Source of the DNA: Sporofaciens musculi
GTDB lineage: Bacteria > Bacillota > Clostridia > Lachnospirales > Lachnospiraceae
DNA: 64,000 nucleotides
Reading direction: 5' to 3'
Assembly (NCBI RefSeq): GCF_009830285.1
Contig: NZ_WUQX01000001.1
Coordinates: 5,208,501 to 5,272,500, forward strand
The notes under the pieces are model-generated. The model ran no database searches. It worked only from the letters and a program-made list of their open reading frames with translations, and was not told the origin of the DNA. This document shows, piece after piece, positions 33,817 through 41,835 of the stretch; positions within the stretch are counted from its first letter, which is position 1; every line of letters starts with the position of its first letter. Position numbers and translations under genes: made by a program.

Positions 33817-34950
33817 CTATATGCCTTTACTCCTAAGAAGCCTCAAAGTCCTCAGATCTTCCTCCTCCTGATCCAGGAATCCTTCCGGCCAATTCTCCAA
33901 ATTCATTCTTTCATCCAAATTGATTTTCTCTACCATATGACGAGTATTTTTACCCTCCTTTTTTAAAGAGAAAAAATTAATACTGATATCATCTGGTGCA
34001 ACCTTATTTTTTAATGCTGCGATTCTGATTCCATTTAGTACATGCTCACTATGCGTTTCAACTATAACTTGAATGCCTGAACACGCCATCACAGCAAGGA
34101 AATAACCAATATGTGACTGTCCCTTTGGATGCAGGTGGGCCTCCGGATTTTCAACCAGAATCATACTCCCCCTTTCTGCAATCAATCCGGTCACGATAAT
34201 TGGCAGAACATAGGATATTCCAAATCCAAAGTTATATGGTGACAAAAAATCCGTATCTAATGCTGGCTGACGCAATGTCATTTTACTGACCCTCAGCTCC
34301 AATACATCATCAGTACGTATCTCGATTCCTGGTATAATATAATCCATCCAATATTCTACCTGTTTATTCAATGTACTTACTGTCTTACCTTCATCCAGAT
34401 TATAACACCTTTCACTGTCTACTCTGCTGACAGTTCCCAATACATTTAGCAAATGCATTGTATTTTCTCCATATACACCGCAATGATTTATTGTCTTAGA
34501 ATCAATCATCTGATAGTTTCTAGGACCGGTTCTTTCTGCATTCAGGTAATAAAAGCCATCTGAGAAAATTCCTTCTCTCAAAGACTGCACAGATACGTCA
34601 TACTCATTTGCGGCCTCCATTTCCATAGGACTTTCTGCAATCGACATTAGTTTGTATTCGTACTCATCCAACTTTAATGTTATATCATCTTTGACTTTTG
34701 AGGATTTGATATGCTCTGAATCTCCTAATTGCAAACCATAAATATCATTTAACTGTATATGATATTTCTTCACCTGTGTATCTTTGAATAATCTTGCCTT
34801 TTCAAAAGCCTGCCGAATCAATATAAAACTTTGGATTACTGATGATTTTCCAACAGAATTACATCCAAGGCAAATGTTTATCTTCCCTAAAGTTATTGTT
34901 GTCGGTTCTGAAAAACACTTAAAATTCTCAATCGTCAATTCTTTATGCAT
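33817..34950 (-). CDS. DUF3696-type AAA ATPase (OLD-like)
   Basis: 377 residues of the RecF/OLD-like ATPase group. N-terminal IENFKCFSEPTTITLGKINIC, Walker A GCNSVGKSS (~30-38), Walker B and following helix ILVENPEAHLHPKGQ (~258), ETHSEHVLNGIR, and a C-terminal DUF3696-like ENWPEGFLDQEEEDL. These ATPases commonly act with nucleases or DUF262 proteins in defence cassettes. GGGAG lies nine bases before the ATG. Only 4 bases separate it from the DUF262 gene. Confidence 0.88.
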   Translation of the reverse strand: MHKELTIENFKCFSEPTTITLGKINICLGCNSVGKSSVIQSFILIRQAFEKARLFKDTQVKKYHIQLNDIYGLQLGDSEHIKSSKVKDDITLKLDEYEYKLMSIAESPMEMEAANEYDVSVQSLREGIFSDGFYYLNAERTGPRNYQMIDSKTINHCGVYGENTMHLLNVLGTVSRVDSERCYNLDEGKTVSTLNKQVEYWMDYIIPGIEIRTDDVLELRVSKMTLRQPALDTDFLSPYNFGFGISYVLPIIVTGLIAERGSMILVENPEAHLHPKGQSHIGYFLAVMACSGIQVIVETHSEHVLNGIRIAALKNKVAPDDISINFFSLKKEGKNTRHMVEKINLDERMNLENWPEGFLDQEEEDLRTLRLLRSKGI

Positions 34951-34954
34951 CTGC

Positions 34955-36331
34955 TTAATCTCCCATTATCTGTTTCACGGTATCATATACAATTTTTATA
35001 TTTTTGGCATCATTTGTAGCCATTGACAAAGCTCCTCTGAATTCTCCTTCTTTGCCAATTTCTTCATCCATACGTTTCACTATTTCAGCTTTATCCTTCT
35101 TCCTAATCTGTTCTTTCGAGAATTGGCAGAGAACCCTGGATACACCCAAAAATAATGCTTTATTAATGTAAATAGCTTTTCTGAAAGCTTTATCGCCAAA
35201 TAGATCGTATGCGTTATCCATTGCCAGAAGAAATTTATTTCTTATTTCTATCATAATATCAATTTCAGTTTTATTCAAAAACTCTACCGTTCCATCCAAC
35301 AGCACATCCATACCGCTTTTGTATTCCTTTATCGGCGATTGCTTTGTATCTATCAGATAAAAAGCAATAAATCTCAAAATAAGTTCAGAATCCGCCATTC
35401 TGGTGGAGCTGACGCTACCTCTGGTTGCTCTCTGAAAATTCTGCGAACCTGACAGTTCTCGTAAAAGGTTCCTTGTTCTTGAGGAAGCAAGACAGTTCCT
35501 AATCTCCTGATTATTTAATACCTTCCCCCCTGTATTAATTCGTTTGAATATATCATATTTTACTTTTCCAGGCGTCTGCGGGTCAATAACATTTATGGAC
35601 AACTGCGCCTGCTGAATACGCCTGACAAATATACTATCCAGGCTATCCTCTTTTCTTCCCTTTTCGTTTTTAAACCATTTATCATTACATTCCTTAAGAT
35701 ATTCAAGATTTTTTAGTTTAAATTCATTTTTCATAAAAGAATGTATTACCGTCAATCTCTGCACTCCGTCTACAACCTGAAACAATCCCTCATCATCCTG
35801 TGAAAAATAAAATACAGGAATCGGTATCCTCAGAAGTAAAGATTCGATTAATCTTGATTTTCTGGTAATATCTGTCCACACAAATCCTCTCTGAAAATCG
35901 GGTGACAAATCTATCTCTCTATCATTTATCATATCATTAATCTGGCTAATAGAAAACGTCTTGGTATCAACACGAATTAATTTCGGATCATATGGATTCA
36001 CTTTTTCATTCTTTTCAATTTCTTCTTCTTCCGCATCATCAAACCCATCTTCTTTGTTAATCAATAGATTCATCTTATATTCAAAAACAGCATCCAAAAA
36101 TTTTTGTTCAATCATCTCATCTGACTCTGCCAAATTTTCAGACTTATTCTTTATCTCTACATTTTTAATCTCATCATTCGTAAATATTTCCAACCGGAAC
36201 AGAGCATCTTCATATTTCCACAAAATTCCTGTATCCTCATTCATTCGTCTCAACACGAAGATTCTGACATTATTTTCGTTGTCAACAAGATTAATCTGCA
36301 TCTTTTCTATTTCCCTCATTTTCTCTCCCAT
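34955..36331 (-). CDS. DUF262 (GmrS/ParB-like) domain protein
   Basis: About 458 residues. An N-terminal ~110-residue acidic region, then DUF262: FSISQINDMINDREIDLSPD, FQRGFVWTDITRKSRLIESLL, IPVFYFSQ and the nucleotide-binding motif VVDGVQRLTVIHSF (DGxQR) near residue 215. In GmrSD this fold hydrolyses NTP to drive nuclease cleavage of modified phage DNA. No DUF1524 HNH domain is attached here. The start is uncertain: ATG 36331 (GAGGGA upstream) is used, TTG 36358 is an alternative. First gene of a three-gene unit. Confidence 0.85.
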   Translation of the reverse strand: MGEKMREIEKMQINLVDNENNVRIFVLRRMNEDTGILWKYEDALFRLEIFTNDEIKNVEIKNKSENLAESDEMIEQKFLDAVFEYKMNLLINKEDGFDDAEEEEIEKNEKVNPYDPKLIRVDTKTFSISQINDMINDREIDLSPDFQRGFVWTDITRKSRLIESLLLRIPIPVFYFSQDDEGLFQVVDGVQRLTVIHSFMKNEFKLKNLEYLKECNDKWFKNEKGRKEDSLDSIFVRRIQQAQLSINVIDPQTPGKVKYDIFKRINTGGKVLNNQEIRNCLASSRTRNLLRELSGSQNFQRATRGSVSSTRMADSELILRFIAFYLIDTKQSPIKEYKSGMDVLLDGTVEFLNKTEIDIMIEIRNKFLLAMDNAYDLFGDKAFRKAIYINKALFLGVSRVLCQFSKEQIRKKDKAEIVKRMDEEIGKEGEFRGALSMATNDAKNIKIVYDTVKQIMGD

Positions 36332-36381
36332 TATATTTTCCCTCATCTGTATATTCAAATTTGCTTTCCTCTAAAGAATAA

Positions 36382-36433
36382 AAACTAACTCTATAATTAC
36401 TAATGATCGGCTCAGTAATTGTAGAGTTAGTTT
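36382..36433 (-). terminator. Strong terminator after LanFEG-like operon
   Basis: A 20-bp stem with one mismatch and a 12-base loop; on the reverse strand it is followed by TTTTTATTCTTT. It ends transcripts coming from 39.1 kb and insulates the DUF262 cassette, whose leader begins here. Confidence 0.8.
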
Positions 36434-36476
36434 ATCATATCCACTATAATAAAAAAGCATAATTTCAAAAATATCG

Positions 36477-36770
36477 TCACATAGCCTTCCCCGCCCCCAT
36501 CATAATCAGCGCCATCACCCCTGCCACAGCATAGATTTCATTGATGACAAGACAGATTTTCATAAGAGGGTTCTTAACATCCCCTTTCATATAAGCGGCA
36601 AATGTAAATACCCCTGAAAAAATCATAAAAACCGCATAGCCTCCTATTGTAATCTCCGCCGCTGGCGACTGAAGGGCCCACTCATGCTGACGAAGCAGTA
36701 ATATCGTCCACGGCAGAAGCACCATCACTCCCGCAATCCCCGTTAAAATGCCTTTCAAACTCTGTTTCAT
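36477..36770 (-). CDS. Small membrane protein of LanFEG-like operon
   Basis: About 97 residues with three predicted spans (GILTGIAGVMVLLPWTILLL; IGGYAVFMIFSGVFTFAAYM; ICLVINEIYAVAGVMALIMM). No family recognised. AAAGGAG before ATG 36770. Last gene of the exporter operon; possibly an immunity accessory. Confidence 0.7.
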   Translation of the reverse strand: MKQSLKGILTGIAGVMVLLPWTILLLRQHEWALQSPAAEITIGGYAVFMIFSGVFTFAAYMKGDVKNPLMKICLVINEIYAVAGVMALIMMGAGKAM

Positions 36771-36775
36771 TCTCA

Positions 36776-37546
36776 CTATCTCCTTTCACTTCTTCCGAAG
36801 CATATAACTGAAATTACCATACAAAAACCTGTAAATCCAACCGCCACAGGCGCCCAGGGAATCAACTCAATCTCCGTTTCTGTAAGGTTCGCCGCCAGTT
36901 CACCGTACTTTGCCGTTATCACATAGAACGGATAATCCATAGGATAGGCAAACCACATCTTCGTGTTAATCATCAGAACTGAGGGCACAATGGACGCCAG
37001 CCCGATTCCTACTGAAAATATGGGCGTCTGGATGCACACAGACAGCATCCAGAAAAATGCAATCATGGGAACTGCCGAAACATACATCACCAGAACTTCC
37101 TTTAACACAAACAACGGCGGCAACAGAAATTCATAGTTCTGAGTCTGGGATGCGATTGCGGCGCTAATGAAATACATTCCTGTCATCATTGCCATCTGGA
37201 CTGCCGCCAGTGTCAGCAAAACAGTATATTTTGCCATACAAAGCTTTCCCCCACTGACCGGAAGCGCAAGCATCCGCAGGATTCCATGGTTACTCCTCTC
37301 CGTCTGTCCAAGAAGCACTGTTCCAATTACCATGCTTGCCGGAAACATGAACCATGCCATTCCCAGAAAGCCCTGTATGAAAAAATTATGCTCTGGGGAA
37401 ATGCCCTCCGCCTCCATATCAAAATTCAAATGTGCGTTTAAAATGAACGGCAGCCAGAGTAATACTGCTGCAATTCCCAGAATAAATAAGATTCTGGAAC
37501 GCCGTATCTTCTTTAATTCCACCCCTAACAATGTGAAAAAATTCAT
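36776..37546 (-). CDS. ABC-2 permease, lantibiotic-immunity type (LanG-like)
   Basis: 256 residues, six spans, with an N-terminal ELKKIRRSRILFILGIAA and the conserved GTVLLGQTERSNHGILRMLALPVS loop seen in EpiE/MutE/MutG-type immunity permeases. Its ATG overlaps the previous permease stop (ATGA). Second of two permeases of one exporter. Confidence 0.82.
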   Translation of the reverse strand: MNFFTLLGVELKKIRRSRILFILGIAAVLLWLPFILNAHLNFDMEAEGISPEHNFFIQGFLGMAWFMFPASMVIGTVLLGQTERSNHGILRMLALPVSGGKLCMAKYTVLLTLAAVQMAMMTGMYFISAAIASQTQNYEFLLPPLFVLKEVLVMYVSAVPMIAFFWMLSVCIQTPIFSVGIGLASIVPSVLMINTKMWFAYPMDYPFYVITAKYGELAANLTETEIELIPWAPVAVGFTGFCMVISVICFGRSERR

Positions 37547-38313
37547 GCCAATGACCTCCTGACTTTTAAAAATACCATTTCTGCCGCGCCGATTAACAGT
37601 ACCTCCGCCGCTGCTGCAATCAGATAGCTAATTGCCTTTCCTGATTTTGCCCCTTCTAATATTTGAAACGGCAGAGCAAAGGGAAAGATGGATAAAGCAA
37701 AATATTTTACCGGAATCATGGTTGCCATGAATACACAAACCACATTAATTCCAAGGGGAATCCACATATTTTTCCACGCCGATGCAGTCATGAGAGCTAC
37801 GATAGCCACAGGAAGCAGCATACAGAAGGAATAGCCAAAATTTTGAAGCAAATCTCTGATAAATTTCATATACGCACCCCAAAAAGAATCTCCGTAAAAC
37901 ATTACATATGCGCCATTTTCCCCTCCAAACCAGTGCAGGGTACAGAAGATTAAAGATAACATCTCAATCACCAGAAGCACAATACACATACCAGATAGTA
38001 AAATGGTTTTCCTTACAAATACCTCCTCCTCCCTGACGGGCAGAGTCGTTATCCGCTGGATGGCGTTATCCGTATATTCAATATGGTACATCATGCAAGA
38101 GATGACGATAACCAGAAGCGTATTCAGCATTGCCATCATCTGCCAGTCTGCCTGGAGAATAATCTGAAGGGGCGGCTTGGGAATGTCGGCATACTGCTCA
38201 GAACGGACCGCTAATTCTAAAATGGGAACAAACGCTGCCAGACACCCTCCCAAAAGGCATCCCGAAGCCACTCCCGTTCTTCTTATCTTCTTATACTCTA
38301 ATATTGCATTCAT
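37543..38313 (-). CDS. ABC-2 permease, lantibiotic-immunity type (LanE-like)
   Basis: 256 residues, six spans. It carries the MMYHIEYTDNAIQRITTLPVREEEVFVRKTI segment, equivalent to the loop in its paralogue downstream (only its key TLPV and E-rich parts are diagnostic). Starts ATGA overlapping the ATPase stop. Forms the membrane part of the exporter together with the next gene. Confidence 0.82.
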   Translation of the reverse strand: MNAILEYKKIRRTGVASGCLLGGCLAAFVPILELAVRSEQYADIPKPPLQIILQADWQMMAMLNTLLVIVISCMMYHIEYTDNAIQRITTLPVREEEVFVRKTILLSGMCIVLLVIEMLSLIFCTLHWFGGENGAYVMFYGDSFWGAYMKFIRDLLQNFGYSFCMLLPVAIVALMTASAWKNMWIPLGINVVCVFMATMIPVKYFALSIFPFALPFQILEGAKSGKAISYLIAAAAEVLLIGAAEMVFLKVRRSLA

Positions 38314-39065
38314 CTCGCGCCGCCTCTCTGGAAATTATCTTCTTCAATCATTGCAAGAAATGTTTCCTCAAGATTATCTGTGGGGTACCCCTTCATCTCT
38401 GCCCCTTGCTTCAATTCCTCAAGGGTTCCCTCGAATAAAAGCCTGCCGTGATTTAAAATCCCGATATTATCCGCCATCAGCTCTATTTCCGAGAGAAGAT
38501 GGGAGGATACCAGAACCGTACAGTCAAACTTCTCTGGAAGGGAACGGATTAATGTGCGGATTTCATGAATCCCCACAGGATCAAGGCCGTTGGTGGGTTC
38601 GTCCAAAATCAGAATCGGCGGCCTTCCGATTAATGCGCTTGCAAGGCCAAGCCGCTGCTTCATACCAAGAGAATATTTTCTCGCCAGGCGCTTCCTCCAC
38701 TGTGTAAGCCCCGTAAGCTCTAACGCGTCGTCCACCGCCGACTTTGGCAGACCTAATATCCTTCGCACAATGTCTAAATTCTCCTCACCGGTCAGATTGC
38801 CGTAGAATGATGGGGCTTCTATGAAGGAACCTACTTCTTTCAAAATTTCGATTCTGTCCTTAGGATACTTCTTCCCATCTATTAAGAAATCTCCGCCCGT
38901 GGGCTTCGTAAGCCCTAAGAACATCTTCATTGTCGTAGATTTGCCTGCGCCGTTTGGCCCCAGAAATCCGTAGACAGTCCCCTTGGGGATATGAATACTT
39001 ACATTGGAAACTGCGGTAAAGCCTGCATATGATTTTGTCAAATGATTGGTTTCTATAATATTCAT
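38310..39065 (-). CDS. ABC ATPase, lantibiotic-immunity type (LanF-like)
   Basis: 251 residues. Walker A GPNGAGKST (~38), signature YSLGMKQRLGLASALIG, Walker B ILILDEPTNGLDPVG. The downstream E/G-type permeases and the divergent TCS resemble SpaFEG/BcrAB-style immunity loci against peptide antibiotics. Its promoter, 30-90 bases upstream, carries four phased 11-bp units that suggest activation by the TCS response regulator at 41.1 kb. Confidence 0.88.
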   Translation of the reverse strand: MNIIETNHLTKSYAGFTAVSNVSIHIPKGTVYGFLGPNGAGKSTTMKMFLGLTKPTGGDFLIDGKKYPKDRIEILKEVGSFIEAPSFYGNLTGEENLDIVRRILGLPKSAVDDALELTGLTQWRKRLARKYSLGMKQRLGLASALIGRPPILILDEPTNGLDPVGIHEIRTLIRSLPEKFDCTVLVSSHLLSEIELMADNIGILNHGRLLFEGTLEELKQGAEMKGYPTDNLEETFLAMIEEDNFQRGGAR

Positions 39066-39095
39066 TTTTCACACTCCTTCGCTGTATTTGGTATG

Positions 39096-39157
39096 CTTAT
39101 AGTGTACGCCTTTAACCTTACATCCACATTCCCGTAACCTTACATCTACCTTACATT
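39096..39157 (-). promoter_or_regulatory. Regulated promoter of LanFEG-like operon
   Basis: On the forward strand four consecutive 11-base units run AACCTTACATC, CACATTCCCGT, AACCTTACATC, TACCTTACATT (39114-39157). On the reverse strand this is tandem ATGTAAGGT sites; the last overlaps the -35 position (39124-39119), 17 bases from a TATAAG -10 (39101-39096). A typical OmpR-family activated promoter. Confidence 0.7.
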
Positions 39158-39204
39158 TCATGTAAATGGCTCGATTTTCAAAATTGTTCATGTTATCATT
39201 ACTT

Positions 39205-39212
39205 TAAGATGT
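39205..39212. repeat. Left target-site duplication of the IS
   Basis: TAAGATGT immediately left of the IS; the identical octamer is found at 41092-41099 immediately right of it. Confidence 0.9.
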
Positions 39213-39311
39213 GGTAGTGTAAAGTAGCCTATGAAAAACTGGAGTCAAAAAAATAGGCTCCATTAGAACTTTGATAATTGTAGATACGATAGATTTTGGC
39301 AGTGTCCGCCA

Positions 39312-39435
39312 CCCTTGACGGCACACCAAAACAATGCTCTGAACGTCTTACCGACGGCGAAGAACTCAAGAACAGATACCAGTTTCTCCGTCTGATTCAC
39401 AGCATTGTAGCATTGTTTTGGCGTGCCATCAAGGG
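39312..39435 (-). repeat. Long imperfect hairpin inside the IS, 3' of transposase
   Basis: A 27-base arm (39312-39338) is mirrored at 39409-39435 with two mismatches across a 70-base loop, which itself has an inner GACGG/CCGTC stem. Both mismatches become G-U pairs in the RNA of the transposase (reverse) strand but not of the other strand, so the fold seems selected at RNA level on the sense transcript. Confidence 0.65.
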
Positions 39436-39497
39436 CAGGTCCCTTCGGGATGGCTAGGTAATTACCTCTGGCTCGGAATCTAAGAACAGATGTGGGC

Positions 39498-40937
39498 TTA
39501 GCCCTGTTGCTGCTTTAAGAGTTCCTGTTGGCCCAGATAGATCAGGAGTTGCCATTTGCCGGGCATATTCCCAGCGCCTTCCAGCAGTTCCACTTTATTC
39601 AGCGGTTCCCTGCCGCCGGATTTCTCATGAGGACGCAGGAAGTTATAGTAAGCGACCCAGAGAGAAACGCTGTGTATTGCACCGCCATCCGTACCGTAAC
39701 CGCAGGTGACACGATAAGATTCCCTGAATGTACGGTTCAAGCGTTCGATCACCTGTTTGAATGGCCGGAATTTTTTGGATACTTCGTCGTCATTGGTAAG
39801 GCCGATCACCTGCGTGATGAATACGTCCCAGCCTTTTTCAATCTTGAACTGCTGGGCGGCAAGCGGATACGCGCTGTATCCGTCAGCAATGAATTTCAGG
39901 GTTCTGTCAGGGAATTCCTTAAATTTATCAAATGCCATGCGCATGGTAAGAATACAGGGGCCGACATCTCTTGAAGTTGAGACCTGATAGCCGAGGATGG
40001 AGCGAGTTACTTTGTCCATGATGAGCCAGACATATGCTTTTATACCTTTGATTTTGATGTAGGTTTCATCAGCAGCAAGTTCGTTGGAAGGATTGTAGTC
40101 ATAGGAATCTACAAAGGGACGGATGATGACAGCGGCTGTTTTGGCATAATTGTTGACCATGGTATGTGAAATGTCAATACCATGGATTTCTTTAAGGGCC
40201 TGTACGGTCTGCCGGAGAGAGAGTTTTAAGTTTACCCGGTAGGTAAGGCACAGCCCCATGATATAGGCGTTGTTTTTCTTATATCTGAAGGAGGTTGCCC
40301 ACTTTGGGAGCTGGTTTAGTTCCATATCAAAAAAGTTTACAGAAAACTCGCGGTAAAGATAACGTAGTTTATATTTCCAGTATTCGGATTGCGGAAGCCC
40401 TTTAGGAAGCTTTGTGAGATTCCGCCGGTAGTAAGGACAGCTGTCGTTGACACACTTATGGATACGGAAATGTTTCCGGTCTTTGACAGGCTTTAGGGCA
40501 TGCCCGCAATAAGGGCACTGTAGTTTGAACGGGGATGTTACTTTTTCACCGTTGACAAAGGTTTGCCCGCAGATCTTGCACTTAAACTGTCCGCGGCCGC
40601 CAGAGTTGTCATAGATATAGTCATGAGGGGCGCCGCAGAGAGGGCAGGCGGTATCAGTCGGAACGTTACGGGGTTTGCCTTTCTGGGGTTTGACAGGTTT
40701 TACGGCTTTGCCATAGCGGAGGAGGTAGTATCCGTTCCAGAGTTGCCAGTCCTGTTTGATGAATGGTTTGATGACAGGAAGTTTATCCGTGAGGAACTTT
40801 TGGTATTTAGGGCTGTGGAGTTCATCGTGAGCCCACTGCTTAAGAGGAATGTATCTGCAAATAAAAAGAATGAGCCAGCAAATTTGCTGATATTGTTCTT
40901 GAATGATTTTAAGTAAATATAGTATAATGTTATCCAT
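39498..40937 (-). CDS. DDE transposase with double zinc ribbon
   Basis: About 479 residues. N-terminal helical part, then two zinc-ribbon pairs (CPLCGAP...CKICGQ; CPYCGH...CVNDSCPYY) near residues 100-180, a helix-turn-helix region (SLRQTVQALKEIHGIDISHT), then a DDE core: AADETYIKIKG, FIADGYSAY and QVIERLNRTFRE. The start is ATG 40937; the longer GTG-initiated frame begins on top of the element's own TATAAT -10 (40988-40983), so it is not used. The gene is intact, so the element may be active. Confidence 0.85.
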   Translation of the reverse strand: MDNIILYLLKIIQEQYQQICWLILFICRYIPLKQWAHDELHSPKYQKFLTDKLPVIKPFIKQDWQLWNGYYLLRYGKAVKPVKPQKGKPRNVPTDTACPLCGAPHDYIYDNSGGRGQFKCKICGQTFVNGEKVTSPFKLQCPYCGHALKPVKDRKHFRIHKCVNDSCPYYRRNLTKLPKGLPQSEYWKYKLRYLYREFSVNFFDMELNQLPKWATSFRYKKNNAYIMGLCLTYRVNLKLSLRQTVQALKEIHGIDISHTMVNNYAKTAAVIIRPFVDSYDYNPSNELAADETYIKIKGIKAYVWLIMDKVTRSILGYQVSTSRDVGPCILTMRMAFDKFKEFPDRTLKFIADGYSAYPLAAQQFKIEKGWDVFITQVIGLTNDDEVSKKFRPFKQVIERLNRTFRESYRVTCGYGTDGGAIHSVSLWVAYYNFLRPHEKSGGREPLNKVELLEGAGNMPGKWQLLIYLGQQELLKQQQG

Positions 40938-40982
40938 AAAGCAATGATTTACCTTTCGTATTTTGTTGAGTGTGGTGCTTAC

Positions 40983-40988
40983 ATTATA
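40983..40988 (-). promoter_or_regulatory. -10 box of the transposase promoter
   Basis: TATAAT preceded by TG on the reverse strand, 45 bases before the ATG. No good -35 is seen; this could be an extended -10 promoter. Confidence 0.45.
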
Positions 40989-41091
40989 CACGAAAATAGG
41001 GGATCATTGCTTTTTTAGTTGTAAAAAGCTAAAAATTCCCTGAAAACATGAGGTTTTTAAGAAAAATAGGATTGTAATACTTTACAATACC

Positions 41092-41099
41092 TAAGATGT
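41092..41099. repeat. Right target-site duplication of the IS
   Basis: TAAGATGT, identical to 39205-39212. It lies 15 bases before the response-regulator ATG and includes a TAAGAT that may have been the -10 of the TCS. Confidence 0.9.
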
Positions 41100-41114
41100 A
41101 TAGGGGGGATTACA

Positions 41115-41813
41115 ATGATATTAAATTATTTGAAGAATAAACGGATACTGTTGGTAGACGACGAGCCGCAGTTACGCCATATGGTTACTTCTATTTTATC
41201 TGAGGAGGGCTTTACGAATATCCGGACGGCAGGCAATATAAGAGAGGCCGTGACCGCTGCCAGTGAATTTCGTCCGGAATTTGCAATTCTTGACGTTATG
41301 CTTCCAGATGGAGACGGATTTTCTCTGATGGAACATTTGAAAAACATGGGAGACTACCCGATTCTATTTCTCACCGCACGGGGCGAGGATGAGGATAAGT
41401 TCAGAGGCTTCGGTCTTGGCGCAGATGATTACATGGTTAAACCATTTCTTCCAAAAGAGCTGGTATTCCGCATCAGCGCAATTCTTCGGAGAACCTATAA
41501 GGACGAAAATCCTCTGGTAACATTACGCCATTGTGAGATTGATTTTGAACGGGCGGAAATAAAAAAAGAGCATGAGTGTATTCCCCTGACAGCAAAGGAA
41601 TACACCCTTCTTCTTGCACTCTACCGAAATGCCGGACGTATTGTGACCATTGACGCCCTATGCGAAGCCGCCTGGGGCGACAATCCTTACGGTTATGAAA
41701 ATTCTCTGATGGCTCACATCCGCAGGATTCGGGAAAAAATCGAGAAGAACCCCTCTAAACCAGAAGCCTTGATCACGGTCAAGGGGCTTGGTTACAAACT
41801 AATTGTGCAATAA
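41115..41813 (+). CDS. OmpR-family response regulator of LanFEG-like exporter
   Basis: 232 residues: receiver (VDDEPQLRHM ~14; Asp in FAILDVMLPDGDG ~58; K in MVKPFLP ~108) and winged-helix domain (~135-230, ending ITVKGLGYKLIVQ). The ribosome site is a G6 run (AGGGGGG) seven bases before the ATG. The gene was originally directly divergent from the ATPase gene at 39065; the IS now lies 23 bases upstream of it, replacing its native upstream DNA. Confidence 0.92.
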   Translation: MILNYLKNKRILLVDDEPQLRHMVTSILSEEGFTNIRTAGNIREAVTAASEFRPEFAILDVMLPDGDGFSLMEHLKNMGDYPILFLTARGEDEDKFRGFGLGADDYMVKPFLPKELVFRISAILRRTYKDENPLVTLRHCEIDFERAEIKKEHECIPLTAKEYTLLLALYRNAGRIVTIDALCEAAWGDNPYGYENSLMAHIRRIREKIEKNPSKPEALITVKGLGYKLIVQ

Positions 41814-41835
41814 TTTAAGGATTGGAGGCCACGGC

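Larger units (their letters stand above)
39213..41091. mobile_element. Complete 1879-bp insertion sequence with 8-bp TSD
   Basis: Terminal inverted repeats GGTAGTGTAAAGTA (39213-39226) and its mirror, read inward GGTATTGTAAAGTA (41091-41078), differ at one of 14 bases. Flanks are a perfect 8-bp duplication TAAGATGT. One transposase gene on the reverse strand. Eight-base duplications fit IS6/IS240-like or IS1595-like elements; the DETYIKIKG core favours an IS6/IS240-type DDE domain, but the element is about twice the length of ordinary IS6 members. It separates the TCS from the exporter operon it probably controls. Confidence 0.92.

Noticed and set aside
40938-40991. GTG-initiated N-terminal extension of the transposase
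   Set aside because: The GTG lies on the TATAAT -10 of the element's own promoter, so it cannot be translated from that transcript.
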